DNA of 64,000 nt from assembly GCA_036346205.1 (NCBI GenBank), contig JARFJB010002039.1, positions 351,001 to 415,000 on the forward strand, written 5' to 3'. Positions 34,669-47,300 of the stretch are shown here, piece by piece. This DNA comes from Vesta saturnalis. Its lineage: Eukaryota > Arthropoda > Insecta > Coleoptera > Lampyridae. A model generated the notes under the pieces. It searched no databases. It was not told where the DNA came from and saw only the letters and a program-made list of their open reading frames with translations. Both the position numbers and the translations under genes were made by a program. Numbering within the stretch: position 1 is the first letter of the stretch; each line of letters begins with the position of its first letter.

Positions 34669-36737
34669 AGATGTTTAGATAAGAGTAAGACAGGGATCGG
34701 ACAGTTTTAACTAGTAATTTCTTTAAAAAAAGGGGTGATATCAAGCATGATACAAAGATATTTACATGCAGATACATTTTTATAGTAGAATTTTAGAAAA
34801 GTGTGTTAAACGATATGACTTCTTAAAGTGACATAAAAATTATACAATGCAAGCGAGATGAACAATAAATACAATAAAGACAGTTACTTGGACGTTTTTA
34901 AACGCAAATTATTTGTAATTTTAGAATTAAGTTTGGTTATGCCTTAAATTTAATTTTTTTTTCACAAATTTATAGTTTCTTTGATTAAGTTAGGCTTAAA
35001 TTGGATTGTTAAAGTGATTAATAGGAGGTCTTCCTCATTTTTACACAGTAATTTAATGTGTACAAAGCATTTCAACGCAAAATTTATGAAATGGGGTTGA
35101 TTATATAATTTTGCTGGGTAAATATAAAATTTCCTTTAAATTTAAGATTTCGGACATTTAATGTGTGTTTTCCAATGCAAAATTTAGTCATGATTACATA
35201 TTTGTAGATAATTTAAGTGTAATTTGTAAGATTAGTTAGATATAAGCAATTTTAAGTTAGAATATATAATTTTGCATAATATTTAAAAGAACCATATCAT
35301 GTTGGGTATCTATTTATGCACAATTTAACATAGATTTCATTTCTGTTATTAAAATTTAAATCTATAGCTGTATAAGAAAGATATTGCTAAATTTCTAATT
35401 TAGTTAAAGTTTCAAATTATTTTCGACCAATCACAAACATAGTTACATTATTTGAATTGCTTAAAACAGTTGAAGATGTGGTAACCAACAAAAGGGTATA
35501 AAGGAATTGCCCTTGATCAGAATCTCTTTCTATAATTTGCCAGTTATTTGAAAAAGTTAAAATTGTCTAGTGTTTTTTGTGCATCAAGTAAGTTTATATA
35601 ACCTAAATAATTATCGGGAAAATTTAATAATAAACGGAAAGACGAGAAAATCAAGCGCAATTGTTTTTAAACCGACAATCGTTTAAAAATAAAGTTAGGT
35701 TACCGATACTTGTACACATTCGTAAAGTTCATTACGAATAATTTTTCCTACTTGTGACGATTTATGTTTAACGTTTTAAAGTTTCGTTTGTTAAAGTTGA
35801 ATACTGGTTACGTTTTGCCAAAATAAAATAGTAATCATTTTTCGTCAATTGAGTTTTATTTTCTGCTGCGATCCCTTAAATAATTTATATTCGAGCCGGA
35901 GCCTAAAAATAAAGTGACATTCACTTAAAGTCTTTGCAATCACTAAATATTATTTAAACGACAAAATTGAAAAGCAGTAATACAATAAAATAATATCATC
36001 GATTAAACATTTGTGGTTGAGCGAAGCCGTAAAGCTGTAAAATAACATTTACCGAAGAAAAGTGACCAACAACCCGAGGACCAGTCTGCAGCTAGTGGGT
36101 GAATGGTAGCAGTGATCATCATACACCAGAATTTCGATCATAATTGGAAAGTGCCTGCATCTACATATGGAACCATCTGTATGAAGACATCTGTTTGCAG
36201 TTTGGAATATGTACATGTGAGTTAATTTTTGATTATAACCCTATCTATCGTGTTCTTTGTGTTGATTTCCTGCAATTATTATTTGTTATATGTGTAGGTG
36301 TAAATGTTTATATAATACTTGTGTAAACACCTTCAAAATAAGCAGAAATTTAGTTGATTTCAAAATTTTAACTTTCAATCATTCAGTTATAATTAAAATC
36401 TTAATTCAACAAGTCACTATATAACAAATCTGACATTTTTTTTGACAATTGTATTCAGTAAGGTTATAACGCATGCGTTAAAGTATAAATTTTGTTCAGA
36501 TACATTTTTCATATACGATATTTTCTATAAAGTGCAATCCACATATATTTGAACCAATAGTAATTTCCCACTAAACCTGAACCCTATCCCCATATGAGAT
36601 AAGAGCTAGTCCGGTGCATAAGTATATAAATATAATATCATTATATTGATATTAACAATTTAATTAATACATCCCCTACATTTGAGAAAAATATTATTTA
36701 TATTATTAATATATAACAAATATAATTACAACATCCC

Positions 36738-36742
<5 letters not shown>
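34667..36742. other. no gene; possible LTR-like leader at 35460-36120
   Basis: Near 35496 there is GGGTATAAAGGAATTG, a TATA-like signal, and around 35890 TTCGAGCCGGAGCCT, reminiscent of sequence just downstream of insect LTRs. No gag/pol coding follows and no second LTR was seen, so this is only a hint. Confidence 0.25.

Positions 36743-36819
<77 letters not shown>
36743..36819. repeat. (TA)n microsatellite
   Basis: Uninterrupted TA run of about 77 bp. Confidence 0.98.
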
Positions 36820-36822
<3 letters not shown>

Positions 36823-37678
36823 CGCTTTACAAATTGATGTTGCTTCAACCTGAAACTAAATTGTTAAATAAAAGGGCGCCAACTCGTTTTATGGAAAAAC
36901 AAGTAAACCATGAATATAATAAAATTAAAAAGAATCGACAATAACAAGCTTTATTCACTACCTTAATTTTGATTATAAATGAGAATATCATAGAGCTAAT
37001 GTTAGTATCGATTTTATCACCTAAATTTTGATTATAAAGAAGACCATCCTAAAACTAGTGTTAGTAACGATTATTTAACTTAAGTAAAACTAATTTATGG
37101 AATTGTTAATAGAAACAAAATACCTTATTTTGATTATACTGTACTTTTGTAGGGTACGAAATGGCGGCTTGCTGAATCAGCGCTTGGATTAGGATGCATT
37201 AAAATTCCCCAGATGTATAATTTTTGCTGGTTTAATGGATATTAAAATTCCGCTTCATAGTAACAAAGGTTATTGCGTCATTATAGGTTGAACGTAAATA
37301 TGCCGTAAAGTAGCTAACGGTAAAATGCAATTGGTTAAGTAATTATGCGGATAAATAAAATAAAGTAAAACGTCAAGTAGAAGTAAATAGAAGTGCCTCA
37401 AAAAGCAATCATCTCAAACTTACCATACAAATTATACAGCACTTATAACAACATTTAACAAAGCAACAATGGATGCGCTACTTAAAAATATTACCAAAAA
37501 ATAGTCGCTAAAGTAGTTTTTGCGTATGAACATGTGAATCAAATGTGCAATACAATATGCGTACGAGTTTATTTTTACAATAATTAAATGCATGTTTTTA
37601 CGCAATTATGATATGCAAGTTGCGTAAATAAACGTAAATTTTATTAACAAACGTCAAGAGTTTGTTACAAGATTACAC
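36820..37678. other. no gene recognised
   Basis: AT-rich spacer. The last part may include decayed upstream coding of the ORF that follows. Confidence 0.35.
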
Positions 37679-38500
37679 TTGAGTTCTATGCTGAACATAA
37701 ACAAGATGTTTAAAATGCATAATGACACTGTAGACCAAGATTTTCTAAACTATTCGTTCCTCTACAAAATATTTCTTAAAAAACTTAATTTATGGTTTTC
37801 TTCTCCAACAACTGACGTTTGCAGTTACTGCGAACGTCTAAAACACAAAACACTGTCGGCCACTTGTTTAAAAGCTAAAAATGAATCATCTCGAAAGCTG
37901 AGAGTACATAAACTAAGAGCTAAGCAGTTTCGCTTATTGATGAAGGAGGAAGAAGAAGGTTCTGAGTCATTTTTCTTTGATCTGCAAGAAGTGCAGTAAC
38001 TGCTAAAACTTTCAATTCAAGAATGTTTCTATTCACTACAAATTGGATGCCATGCATTTTGTATTGACTGAAAAGTTCGCCACCTCACTTTACGCGTGGG
38101 TTGAACATCAATGCAGCCTAGGCTCAGATTCAACTGGTTGGACAATTTTACATTTTTAAAAATAGTAATTGGGATGGTGTGTAGAAGATTAGACTGTTTG
38201 CAGACGGCTGAGGTGGGCAAAATAAAAACAACCATATTGTTCATCTATTGTACTGGTGGCTTTACAATCATTCACCACGTAGCGTTAAATAAATTGAAGT
38301 AATTTCTCCAGTATGTCATTTGTATTTTACAGCGGATAGGGCTTCGGAAGAGTTGTAAAAGAGTTAAGACGGCATATTAGGAACGGATTGGCAAGCTTAT
38401 GACGAAGTCTTTGCTAGATACTCTTAAAAAAGTTGAAGGACTAGTCAAGTTAAATTTAACTGTGAGAACTACAGAACTGTAGGACTACAGAACTATAGAT
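37679..38500 (+). pseudogene. DUF7869-like multicopy ORF remnant
   Basis: The first 107 codons are open. LNLWFSSPTTDVCSYCERL fits the conserved F-x-x-P-x-T-D-x-C-x-x-C zinc-knuckle-like motif of a multicopy insect family; KLRVHKLRAKQFRLLMKEEE and SFFFDLQEVQ follow. After a stop come KLSIQECFYSLQIGCH, then RLFADG, GGQNKNNHIVHLLYWW, YNHSPRSVK and FTADRASEEL in shifting frames, all in the expected order. The function is unknown; such proteins are often annotated with DUF7869 and are probably mobile-element derived (inference). Stops and frameshifts make it non-functional. Confidence 0.6.
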
Positions 38501-40819
38501 TGCAAGATAATTAGAAGCCTTTTATAATTCTAGTAAAACGCGTTAAAAACTTAAACGCTGTTGAGATACCATTACTGGATTCTGCGAGACGAATTTCGCA
38601 GGATAAAGGAAAGATCGTCGATGTTTTACTAAAAATACTTTAGGGGAGGACTAGATAAGGGACGATTTTTATTTTGAAATTCTTAAAGATCATGCTACTT
38701 TTAATTAACAGCATGATGAGGACTACCAGTTATGTCGCTGCTTAGAAGTAGACAGTGAATCAAAACAATAACTTTGGTTTAACCTTCAATTCTGTAGTAT
38801 TTTCTATTTATAACTTTTGTTTGGTTTACAATTATATTGTTCTCATTTAAAAATAAAGCGCTTTAATTCCTAAAATTGTAAGTCAAGGTTTTGCTTTGAA
38901 AACGCAAAAAGTCACTGCTTGTTCATCAAAATCAAACATGTGCACTATGTACAGGTCCTTTTTTAATTTCTCTGAGATAAAGTATTTTTCATAAGTGATT
39001 ATTTGTGTTTAAAAAGTCTAATGCACCGTTCATAAATAAAAATAGTTAGTATTGTTAGACTTGTGATAACGTTATCACAAACTTTTCTGGTTTTCTCAAA
39101 AAGTACCTTCTGTGACGTTTTTTAAAAAAGCTCCTCATTTGATCTATTTATTTTGGAAGACTATCTCAATTTAAGATGAAATTATTAGAAACCTTTAACA
39201 TTTATCTATGTCTTTGATTTGAAATAATTTGTTAGGACTACAATAAAACTCCATTCTTATAATTTTTATATAATTTAATTATCCTGACAGAAATAAACTA
39301 GGTTTCTTACCTAGATTTTTACCAAAATCGACGAAAACGTCAATTTTACATGCCTTTATAATAATTTCTTATGAATCTACTTTAAAAAGTGGTCTCCATT
39401 GACAAATTCTTGCAAAAATAACATAGTAGTTAATAGTTAGGTGTAAAGTTAATATGCAAATACGGTTGACGAAAACATGATCTTTCCAACGCTGTTTAAT
39501 TCTTAACAATTTTTTTTTAAATTTAGTATACATATAATCGATAATTGGCAACTCTATATGTAACTTCCGAACTACAATGAATCAAGGTTTGATCATTGAC
39601 GGTTTGCTTTGCTTTATAAATTCTGAATTGAGTGTTAATTTATTATTAATAAAAATATTAATCTATACTTCGTTTAAAATTCATTTAGCATGAATGAAAA
39701 TGAAAACTTAGGAACTGCTATTGGTGGTATTTATGTTTTGAACCAATTGCAATTTGATTATCATTACAATTCATATTATCATTCCCTGATAACCCAAGCA
39801 GTAGGTTGTCGTCATTTGAACGTTTTTGGAAATGACGTCAAAACACCAACGAGTGATGCCATTTAACGATTAAGTTTATGACGTAAATGAAACGTTCAAC
39901 ATTTACGTCTATTCGACATTGACGAAACATGTGGTTCAATGTAGGCTAAAGGAACTCATTTAAAGTTGAATTTTCTAATTAAATGTAATATGCTCAAATA
40001 ATAGTATAGGACCATATTTGTAACAATAGATCATTTTAGATGAGAAGCCGTTACAATCGGATTATTCTGTTAATTGTTGATATTGTTCATACGATGGAGA
40101 TGGCGCGTATATGTTCGTATATGTTCACCTCAATGAAACAGTGTTTATAATGGTTACCGTGTTCAGATATGCCTAAACAATTAGAATTTCCATCACGTTT
40201 TCACTTCATTTTTGGTGGTAGCGAAGGTACATATTGGAGAATATTGTATTTAACATTGAAATTGATAAGATTTAACATTGTATCTGTATATCCTAGGTTT
40301 CCCCTTTTTAATGAAACGTTTGTGTGCATGTGCATGAGCATGTGAGGACAAAAATGGTAAAAATTAAATTTTTTTAACAATTTAAAAATAGTCATTAAAT
40401 ATAAATGAGTAAAATCCTTTGTTTGTACAAATTGTCAGGTTATCCGCTAGCTTTCACTACTTGTGGGTATTGATGGTTGCATACTATAATACAAGTTTAC
40501 ACAGGATAAATTATAACACTTTTATGTACAAAATTCAAATTAAATTTAATAGGCAAAAAGGAAATAAAAACGAGTTTTCTATAAAGTAAAATGAAAAATA
40601 ATATTAAGGATAAATAAATAAAAAAATTTCGGATTCTAATTTTAGTGTCGGGCCGGATCGTTCTGAATCGTTGACTGGAACTTGTATGCAATTTAAAATG
40701 AGCCGTGTTTCTTATCAGGTGGGTTACTGAGATTATAGAAATTAATAGGTGATTAGTTTAATATAATTTATAGCAAGGTGTGTCTCGGAGTGTTTTTGAG
40801 AATTAGCGAATTTATACAT
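38501..40819. other. no gene recognised
   Basis: AT-rich. Decayed tail of the preceding ORF may run to about 38650. It contains the 20-bp perfect palindrome TTGTGATAACGTTATCACAA at 39061-39080. Confidence 0.4.
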
Positions 40820-42718
40820 TGTGGAATTATGAAAAACTGTAACTCATGTGAGTAGTTCACTTTTGTATTTATCTTAGTTTAATTAAGATATGTTCAATGA
40901 AATAGACGTGATTGGGATATTTGCGACTTCACATGTCGGGGAACTTAATAAGTAATAAAACGTAAAGTTTTCTTGTTAAATGGATTTGGCTTGGGTCAAT
41001 ACAATAGGTTTAAAGTTTACCTTGTGTAACCGTGCTTTCAATGGAATTTTTCATACAAACAAAATGATATTCGTTGTATTAGATTATAAAGTACGTTTAA
41101 CTCAATTAGTGAAATATTAATGGGTTTAAATTACGTGGGTGTGTAATGAAATATACACATTCAACCTTAGACACCATTGTAAGCTAAGGTAAACAGCTAA
41201 AATTATTAAAATTATGGCAAACTACAAAATAAACTGACTGAAATAATTAACTGTTAAAATTACTAACTGTTTACAACTACTGTAGGTGTATCTGCTCATT
41301 AAATTAATGATGTTAACTTCATATAACTACGCCACTGGATGTGTAACGTTACAGTACTAACTGCCCACATTATCCTTCAATTTAGTAAAATTGTGATCAC
41401 AATTTTACCTCACAAAATAGACCTGTAGAAGAACCCTTGCTTTATTTATAGGTACTAAAAGTTTGACTTAAACACTGCTAACTTATGAAAACACACATTA
41501 AGCATTATAAAACGTAGTTCTAGAGTTACACAAAGTCAGACAATAGTTATTGAGATGAACCACGGTTGGAAGTTTTTTTTACCAACAAGCAATTATATCG
41601 CTGCTCATAAATTCGTATTCACTTAAATTTGGTCGATAAAGGTGATAGCATTAAGCGATTGAAAGTTTCAATATCAAGGTAATTCTCGATTATATACTAC
41701 CATGGCTTAAAATAAATTATTTAAGTATCAATTGCACACAATTAATGTTTGCAGAATCATATCCCAAATTAATATTCAGGAGTGAACAGAGAAGAAAACA
41801 CTTAAGGTATACTAATTCGCGACACCGACTAAGTTTTCTCGTCGAGGGTTAGAACACTCATTCCCGGAATTACCAGTCCGATCACTTGACCGTCCGGTTA
41901 TTAAATCCATTAGTAATGATCCTAAAAATACTTACCATTAATTTTCCTATCCTAGTAAACAAATTATTATCAAAATTTATTTCCTATTTCCTTCCGCAAC
42001 TGAATGCAGTATTGTTTAAAAATCCTATAAGTTGCTCACTCCTTTCCCACTCCACACCAATTTCCTTATAAGTGACCGATCCCCCGTTTACCTACATGAC
42101 TTATTCTCATACCTGATTTCTTTAACTTTTAGTAAAGAAATCCGGAAAGTGTTTTACCCTGTGATATTGCCAAAAATTCTGAATCCTGCCTGCCAAATTA
42201 TTCCCTAACCTGATTTATAATTTCCTTTTAATTTTCCTAATTATTGTTATATCCTAAGTAACCTGAACAATCGCTACTTAGACACCTACTCAGATTTCGT
42301 CCTTCGATGGGATGTAACTAGTTATTTAGCACTATTATTTCGTCAACTAAGGATGCGGCCCCGAAAAGTTGAACAATTGTGTGAAGGAATTCCTTCCCGA
42401 CCAAAATAGTCACCAGGAAGTCCTCCCAAACACATCTACTCTGAATTGAATGTGCATATTTTATTACACAACCACATAATTTAAACCCATTAATATTTCA
42501 CTAATTGAGTTAAACGTACTTTATAATTTAAATACAACGAACATCATTTTGTTTGTATGAAAAATTCCATTGAAAGCACGGTTACACACAAGGTAAACTT
42601 TAAAGCTATTGCATTGACCCAAACTAAATCCATTTAACAAGAAAACTTTACGTTTTATTACTTATTAAGTTCCCCGACATGTGAAGTTCCAAATATCTTA
42701 ATCACGTCTACTTCGTTG

Positions 42719-42792
<74 letters not shown>

Positions 42793-42849
42793 AAGATAAA
42801 TACAAAAGTGAACTACTCACATGAGTTACAGTTTTTCATAATTCCACAA
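40820..42849. mobile_element. ~2-kb non-autonomous element with long inverted repeats
   Basis: 40820-41166 is repeated in inverted orientation at about 42446-42849: TTGTGGAATTATGAAAAACTG starts the left arm and CAGTTTTTCATAATTCCACAA ends the right arm, with matching blocks such as CATGTCGGGGAACTTAATAAG throughout. The right arm is lengthened by a (TA)n run at 42722-42788. The ~1.28-kb interior has no transposase; one 61-codon stretch (41886-42071) is not recognised. Target duplication was not resolved, so the superfamily is unknown. Confidence 0.7.
42722..42788. repeat. (TA)n microsatellite inside TIR arm
   Basis: TA run of about 67 bp in the right arm of the inverted-repeat element. The left arm has only a short AT-rich stretch at the same place. 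Confidence 0.97.
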
Positions 42850-42856
42850 AATATAA

Positions 42857-43070
42857 ATTTAATAAAATTAATAATAATTTTTAATTACATAAATAAAAAG
42901 TTTACCTCGAGTAGGACTCGAACCTACGACCTGTACTTTGCTAGAGTACCGCGCTAACCAACTGCGCCAAGGTTTAAGCCCCAATCGATGTAAATTTTGT
43001 CTTTATGTATGTAGAACTGATGTAAATATTTATGTATTTAATAAAATTAATAATAATTTTTAATTATATA
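42857..43070. repeat. 35-bp direct repeats flanking tRNA-derived DNA
   Basis: ATTTAATAAAATTAATAATA (start of a ~35-bp match) occurs at 42857 and at 43036 in the same orientation. The 145 bp between them contain the tRNA-like sequence. The repeats may be a long target duplication or a small tandem duplication. Confidence 0.7.
42904..42973 (-). tRNA. tRNA-derived sequence, Ala (AGC)-like anticodon
   Basis: Read on the minus strand it has an A-box-like TGGCGCAGTTGG, an anticodon arm GTACT-CTAGCAA-AGTAC (anticodon AGC), a T arm GTAGG-TTCGAGT-CCTAC (B box GGTTCGAGTCC) and an acceptor stem ACCTTGG/TCGAGGT pairing with two G-T wobbles. The acceptor-D junction is about two bases short of a canonical tRNA. 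A related but decayed sequence lies near 54551-54625. A pseudo-tRNA or the head of a SINE is therefore more likely than a working tRNA gene. Confidence 0.5.
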
Positions 43071-43279
43071 TTTACCTTTGAACTTATTCGTTCATAACAA
43101 AAACGTATAATAATTAAATAGATAGTATGTGGAGAACAATTAGTTATTAGTTGTAATATTTGTTAATCACGAGTTACACAAGAGTGTGTGCTTCATAGTT
43201 TTACATTGCTGGATGCGGGTGAATTTGGTCTTCTTTTTTTGCATATCAGTCAAAGAGACGTAGATTTGTAATAAGTTTT

Positions 43280-44725
43280 GAACAATGTCCCAAAATAAAG
43301 GAACCTCAGGTCCTGTTATGAAGGGTTTAAGGAACTCTGAATGTATAGCAAGTAAACGTTATAATGAGGCAATGATGTCGACCTATCGTTTCGTGGAGAC
43401 AGAAATTTTTTATTCAAGGTTGAGAGATGTCATTTTAGAATAAATATATGTAAGAAACTTGAAGTATCGAATGTATTTGGAGAGAGCTTTTCCTCAAACT
43501 GAATCTGAAAATCATTTGAAGGGATTTTATGGTTTTGTAAATTCTGGTTTTGTACGTTCTCGGAAATACCAGGATTCGTTTCAGTTACTTTTCTTTTAAG
43601 TTTGTCGAATTTTACACTTTCAACATTAAAAGGATATAGTCCTGTGTCTGATCAAAGCATTCTTTAACTAAATTAGAAAAATCTGTTCTTTTTATTTTAC
43701 TGTTGTGATTTTTTAGTCTAAAGTTGTGGACTACTTTTCTCCAGGCTGCTTTTACAGGACGATAGACAGCAACATCCAAAGGTTGGAAAATGTGCGTGGA
43801 ATTCGGTACCAAGGCAATAAGTATTATGCCATGCTCTTGACAAAATTCACTTAAGGCCAGTGAAATATGGCTAGTGTGGCCATCTAAAAATAAAAATGTT
43901 ATCTTTGACCAGCCAAGGATAAAAACAATTTGTAATATACTCAAAAAAAGCCTCTGTATTCATCCACCCGCTTTCAGTATTTCCTAAACCCCAATCTGAT
44001 GGCATGGTAGGCGGAAGATTTTTTGGCATACGTATATACGGAAAAAGTACCATAGGGGGTGCTACATTACCATTTGCTGCTACAGTAGCTAAAACAGTTA
44101 AACATTCCTTTTCGTTATTCGCAATACGGTTATAAACTGTTTTCGAACCCTTTCGAACAAGAACCTGTTTTTGCTTAGGGCAAAGGAAAAAAGCTGTTTC
44201 GTTGCAGTTAAAAATTCTACTGCTATCCTCCAGAACTTCCGTAATATTTTTCTCTTGAAAATAATCAAACACTCGCTTAAACCAACTTCTAATCTGATCT
44301 TCAGTAACTGCCATGCGACTAGACGTTAAATTTTGAGAAACACGTAGCGATAAAGTTCCTGTACCAATGATAACCTGGAATTCTATTTTTGAAAGGATTG
44401 GGTCTATTTAAATTTTTGACTAATGTTGCAACCGTGTCGGATAATTGCTCTCGAGTTACGGGAAAGCCTGCGTCCCCAAGATAAAGTATCCATATTACCA
44501 GTAGTTGTTCTTCCTCCTGAGTCAAAACTGTTTGAATTCCACAGGTGTCACGTTCATATTTTTTATTAATTTTATCTCTTATTGTAGTTTTTGGAATGCC
44601 ATAGATCTGAGATGCGCTCGGTAAAAAGAAATTCCGTTTTTCTGAACATCTTCTAGCGCATTTTGAAGAGCTTCAGAGGTATACTTCTTTTTTACTTTTG
44701 GCATATTAGGTTTCGGTGGTTCCAT
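43280..44725 (-). pseudogene. pogo/Tigger-like (DDE_1, jerky-type) transposase remnant
   Basis: Starts at ATG 44725 (MEPPKPNMPKVKKKYTSEAL). HTH region: LQNALEDVQKNGISFYRA, then YGIPKTTIRDKI in a second frame; then LTQEEEQLLVIWILYLGDAG. The DDE_1 core reads SRIFNCNETAFFLCPK, ECLTVLATVAANGNVAPP, ITFLFLDGHTSHISLAL and PNSTHIFQPLDVAVYRPVK. The usual first catalytic motif is N-x-D-E, so here the Asp is Asn. The second and third Asp (LDGHTSH, QPLDVAV) remain. Frameshifts near 44580, 44317 and 43930 and stops downstream break it. Decayed C-terminal coding (PEVPLFWDIVQNLL) reaches about 43280. Confidence 0.8.
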
Positions 44726-44827
44726 TTTGCTGAAAAACGTTAAATTTAAGAAATACACAGACAAATGTGAACAAAAAGCAATACAAAAAAGAAAGAAAAG
44801 TATGCCAAGACATTTATATTAGATAGA

Positions 44828-45673
44828 GCGGTAATAGGAATAAACGCATAAATTTTTCACCTATTACCGCCTACATTACAAATAAATATTTGTTTGTTTT
44901 TTTTACCTAAAATAAAACGGAAGACATAAAAAGTGTCCTAAATGTACATTTTTCATGTATATTGGGTATAAATATTAAAAATTGATTTTTTGAAATATTC
45001 CTTATTTTAATAATTGTTGAATATTGGGTTCTAATTAATGCGTAAAGTAAGGTATTTCTGAAAGGAAAATCATAGGGCGGAAATTAATTCTATTCTATAT
45101 CAAGGATTATTTAAAGAATGTACTGAAAGAAAAACGATGTATCTCTTTAATTAAATTGAATAACTGGGATTTAAATAAACATTAGATTTCCTTTTTTCCG
45201 CCCTAATAGAGCGATAATAGGAAAATAACTAAAATCTTTTCCTAGTACCACTCTATTTTTAATTATTATTTTTCTACTTCAGCGTAATGTTTATATCAAA
45301 GAAAACCTAGGTACCTATTGCTGGATACCTATTCTACCGTGTTCTGCATAAGAACAATAAATATAATAATAATTTAAAACTTTTTGGGTGAAAATAGCTT
45401 AACAAAGCACAAATGATTGCTTACCAAAATAGACAGATTATTCAGTCACTTCACCACGTGCACCGACCTTTGACTAAATGACCTAGCCCTGCTCTTAAGA
45501 CGCTAATATACTCCTCCCGCCATAATGTTTTTTAGGTTGCCTACTAACTCTTGCGTCTCATAAAACAATAGGAGATAGAATTTTGCTAATAATTTTAAGA
45601 AAATACTCTACAAGAAAAGACAAACTCTTACAGGGCGGTAATAAGTAAAGGTTTTGCATAGCGCGGTAATGGG
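44828..45673. repeat. dispersed GCGGTAATAGG subterminal motif
   Basis: GCGGTAATAGG at 44828, its inverse CCTATTACCGC at 44860, GCGATAATAGG at 45211, GCGGTAATAAG at 45635 and GCGGTAATGGG at 45663. They lie upstream of the pogo-like transposase and could be transposase-binding subterminal repeats of that element (inference). Outer TIRs were not resolved. Confidence 0.5.
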
Positions 45674-45689
45674 TGAATGTACCTTATAT

Positions 45690-46589
45690 ATAAAACTATT
45701 TTTTGTACGATGATGTGTTTGTCACGAGTATGCACATTCCCCAGTGACATTGTTTTGTATAGTGGAAAAGAAACTTGCTTAAAGGTTGTTCAGATCTTAA
45801 CTTATTACATATTAAATGTAAAAAAAATGATAGTTTATTACTAATAAACAAATTTAACCGTTAAATTTTATAAACATACTTCATCATTTTCTGTATATTT
45901 AGGATTTAGTTATGTTTTCAATAAAAATGTAACACTTAAGCTTTTCTTCATTTGTAAGTAATCTAAAACTACATTATACATGGTAATTTAAAAGAGGTTC
46001 TCTAATGTATAAAGGTTAATTAATTTAAATAAATACACAAAAAAATGTGTCCTACTTTAGGGTTATTTTTGTGAGAGATAGCATACCTAAATTAGCATAG
46101 AATAGTAAATCTGGAATTATTAATTAATTAAATGTAAAAACGCTTTCAAAAATTAGTTACACGTTTTATATATGTATGTATTATAATGAATAAAAGCCTT
46201 TAATTTTGAAATGCACTATTAATAGAATGATATGCAGTATGATCTGCGCAAATGCAAGGTAAATTTGACCAAAGGCTCAATTTATATATAATGCATATAA
46301 GGTATTTACTGTAAAAACAAACATGAATTCAGCAATTTCTCATACAATTTACCTCTTACAAAGAATATGTATAAAAGTTATAGGTTGTCCTTATAGAAAA
46401 AAAATATTTGTAATTATTAAACCAGTGAAGGTTTGGTGTATATTAATGTACTAAACGCAACATGCAGAAAATGGTTTTAATCAGCTTTTTTTCTCATGTA
46501 GATATAAAATGATGTCATTGTGTATAGGAACTTATGCGAAATAGATTTCCTTGATATTATCAAGAGAACAATGCAATGCATACCGGCTT
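45690..46589. other. no gene recognised
   Basis: Very AT-rich, without recognisable coding. Confidence 0.4.
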
Positions 46590-46730
46590 TGCTTATACTC
46601 GATTTTTTTACTGGCGACTCATCGTTCCAGGCACTTCCAGTTGTTTACAATTTTGTTAACGCTAACAGATTTACTTGTATACAAACTTAAATTGTTATTC
46701 TAACATTTAATTACATACTTGCATTTACAA
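46590..46730. repeat. direct repeat left of viral block
   Basis: About 80% identical by eye over its best ~100 bp to 52445-52590 in the same orientation: CAATTTTGTTAACGCTAACA here, CAATTTTGTTAACGTTAACA there, and both contain TTATTCTAACATTTA. The pair encloses the virus-derived genes at 47.3-51.3 kb. Confidence 0.75.
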
Positions 46731-47300
46731 GAATTGCATCCACGAATAAACGAACAAAATTATCATATAGGTAATATTTTGCAGTGTGGTGTTTTCAACG
46801 AAGGCAGTTTCCACGACGATAATATTTTTTATTAATATAAACATGCTATTTGTTATACACATAATAGTATATTACGTAATAAGTGTTGTAAAAGGCATAT
46901 TACGCACGAATGGAAGAATTATGCACACAGCCGCGTAGTTACTATTTCAGTTAGAGGTCCTATTATGTGCTTATGGGTACTTTCAAATGTTCATTAATTA
47001 TCAATGCGAGCAGTTTTAATACTGTTATACTTCTGCTGCATTATTTTACGAGCTTGAATACTTTTTTTCTTTAATATCATTTCCTTGTTATCCATTGTAC
47101 CAAAACGGGGTTTACTGAACAGGTACCGGTTTACTTCGAACATATAGCTGTTTACATTAAACAGATAACTGTTAATACCTAAACGGATCAGTAAGCTACT
47201 ACAGCAGTTTAATGTATTATATATTCACCAACCTTTTCCTATAGCGACCATTATTAACTTCAGCATCCTTGTTTATGACCATAAAACCAAGCGGATCTAC

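Noticed and set aside
34484..34777. 97-codon minus-strand ORF over the (TA)n tract
   Set aside because: Its centre is poly-(Ile-Tyr) from the microsatellite; the flanks show no motif.
42904..42973. Functional nuclear tRNA-Ala gene
   Set aside because: The acceptor-D junction is about two bases short and a related decayed copy exists, so a tRNA-derived repeat is the safer reading.
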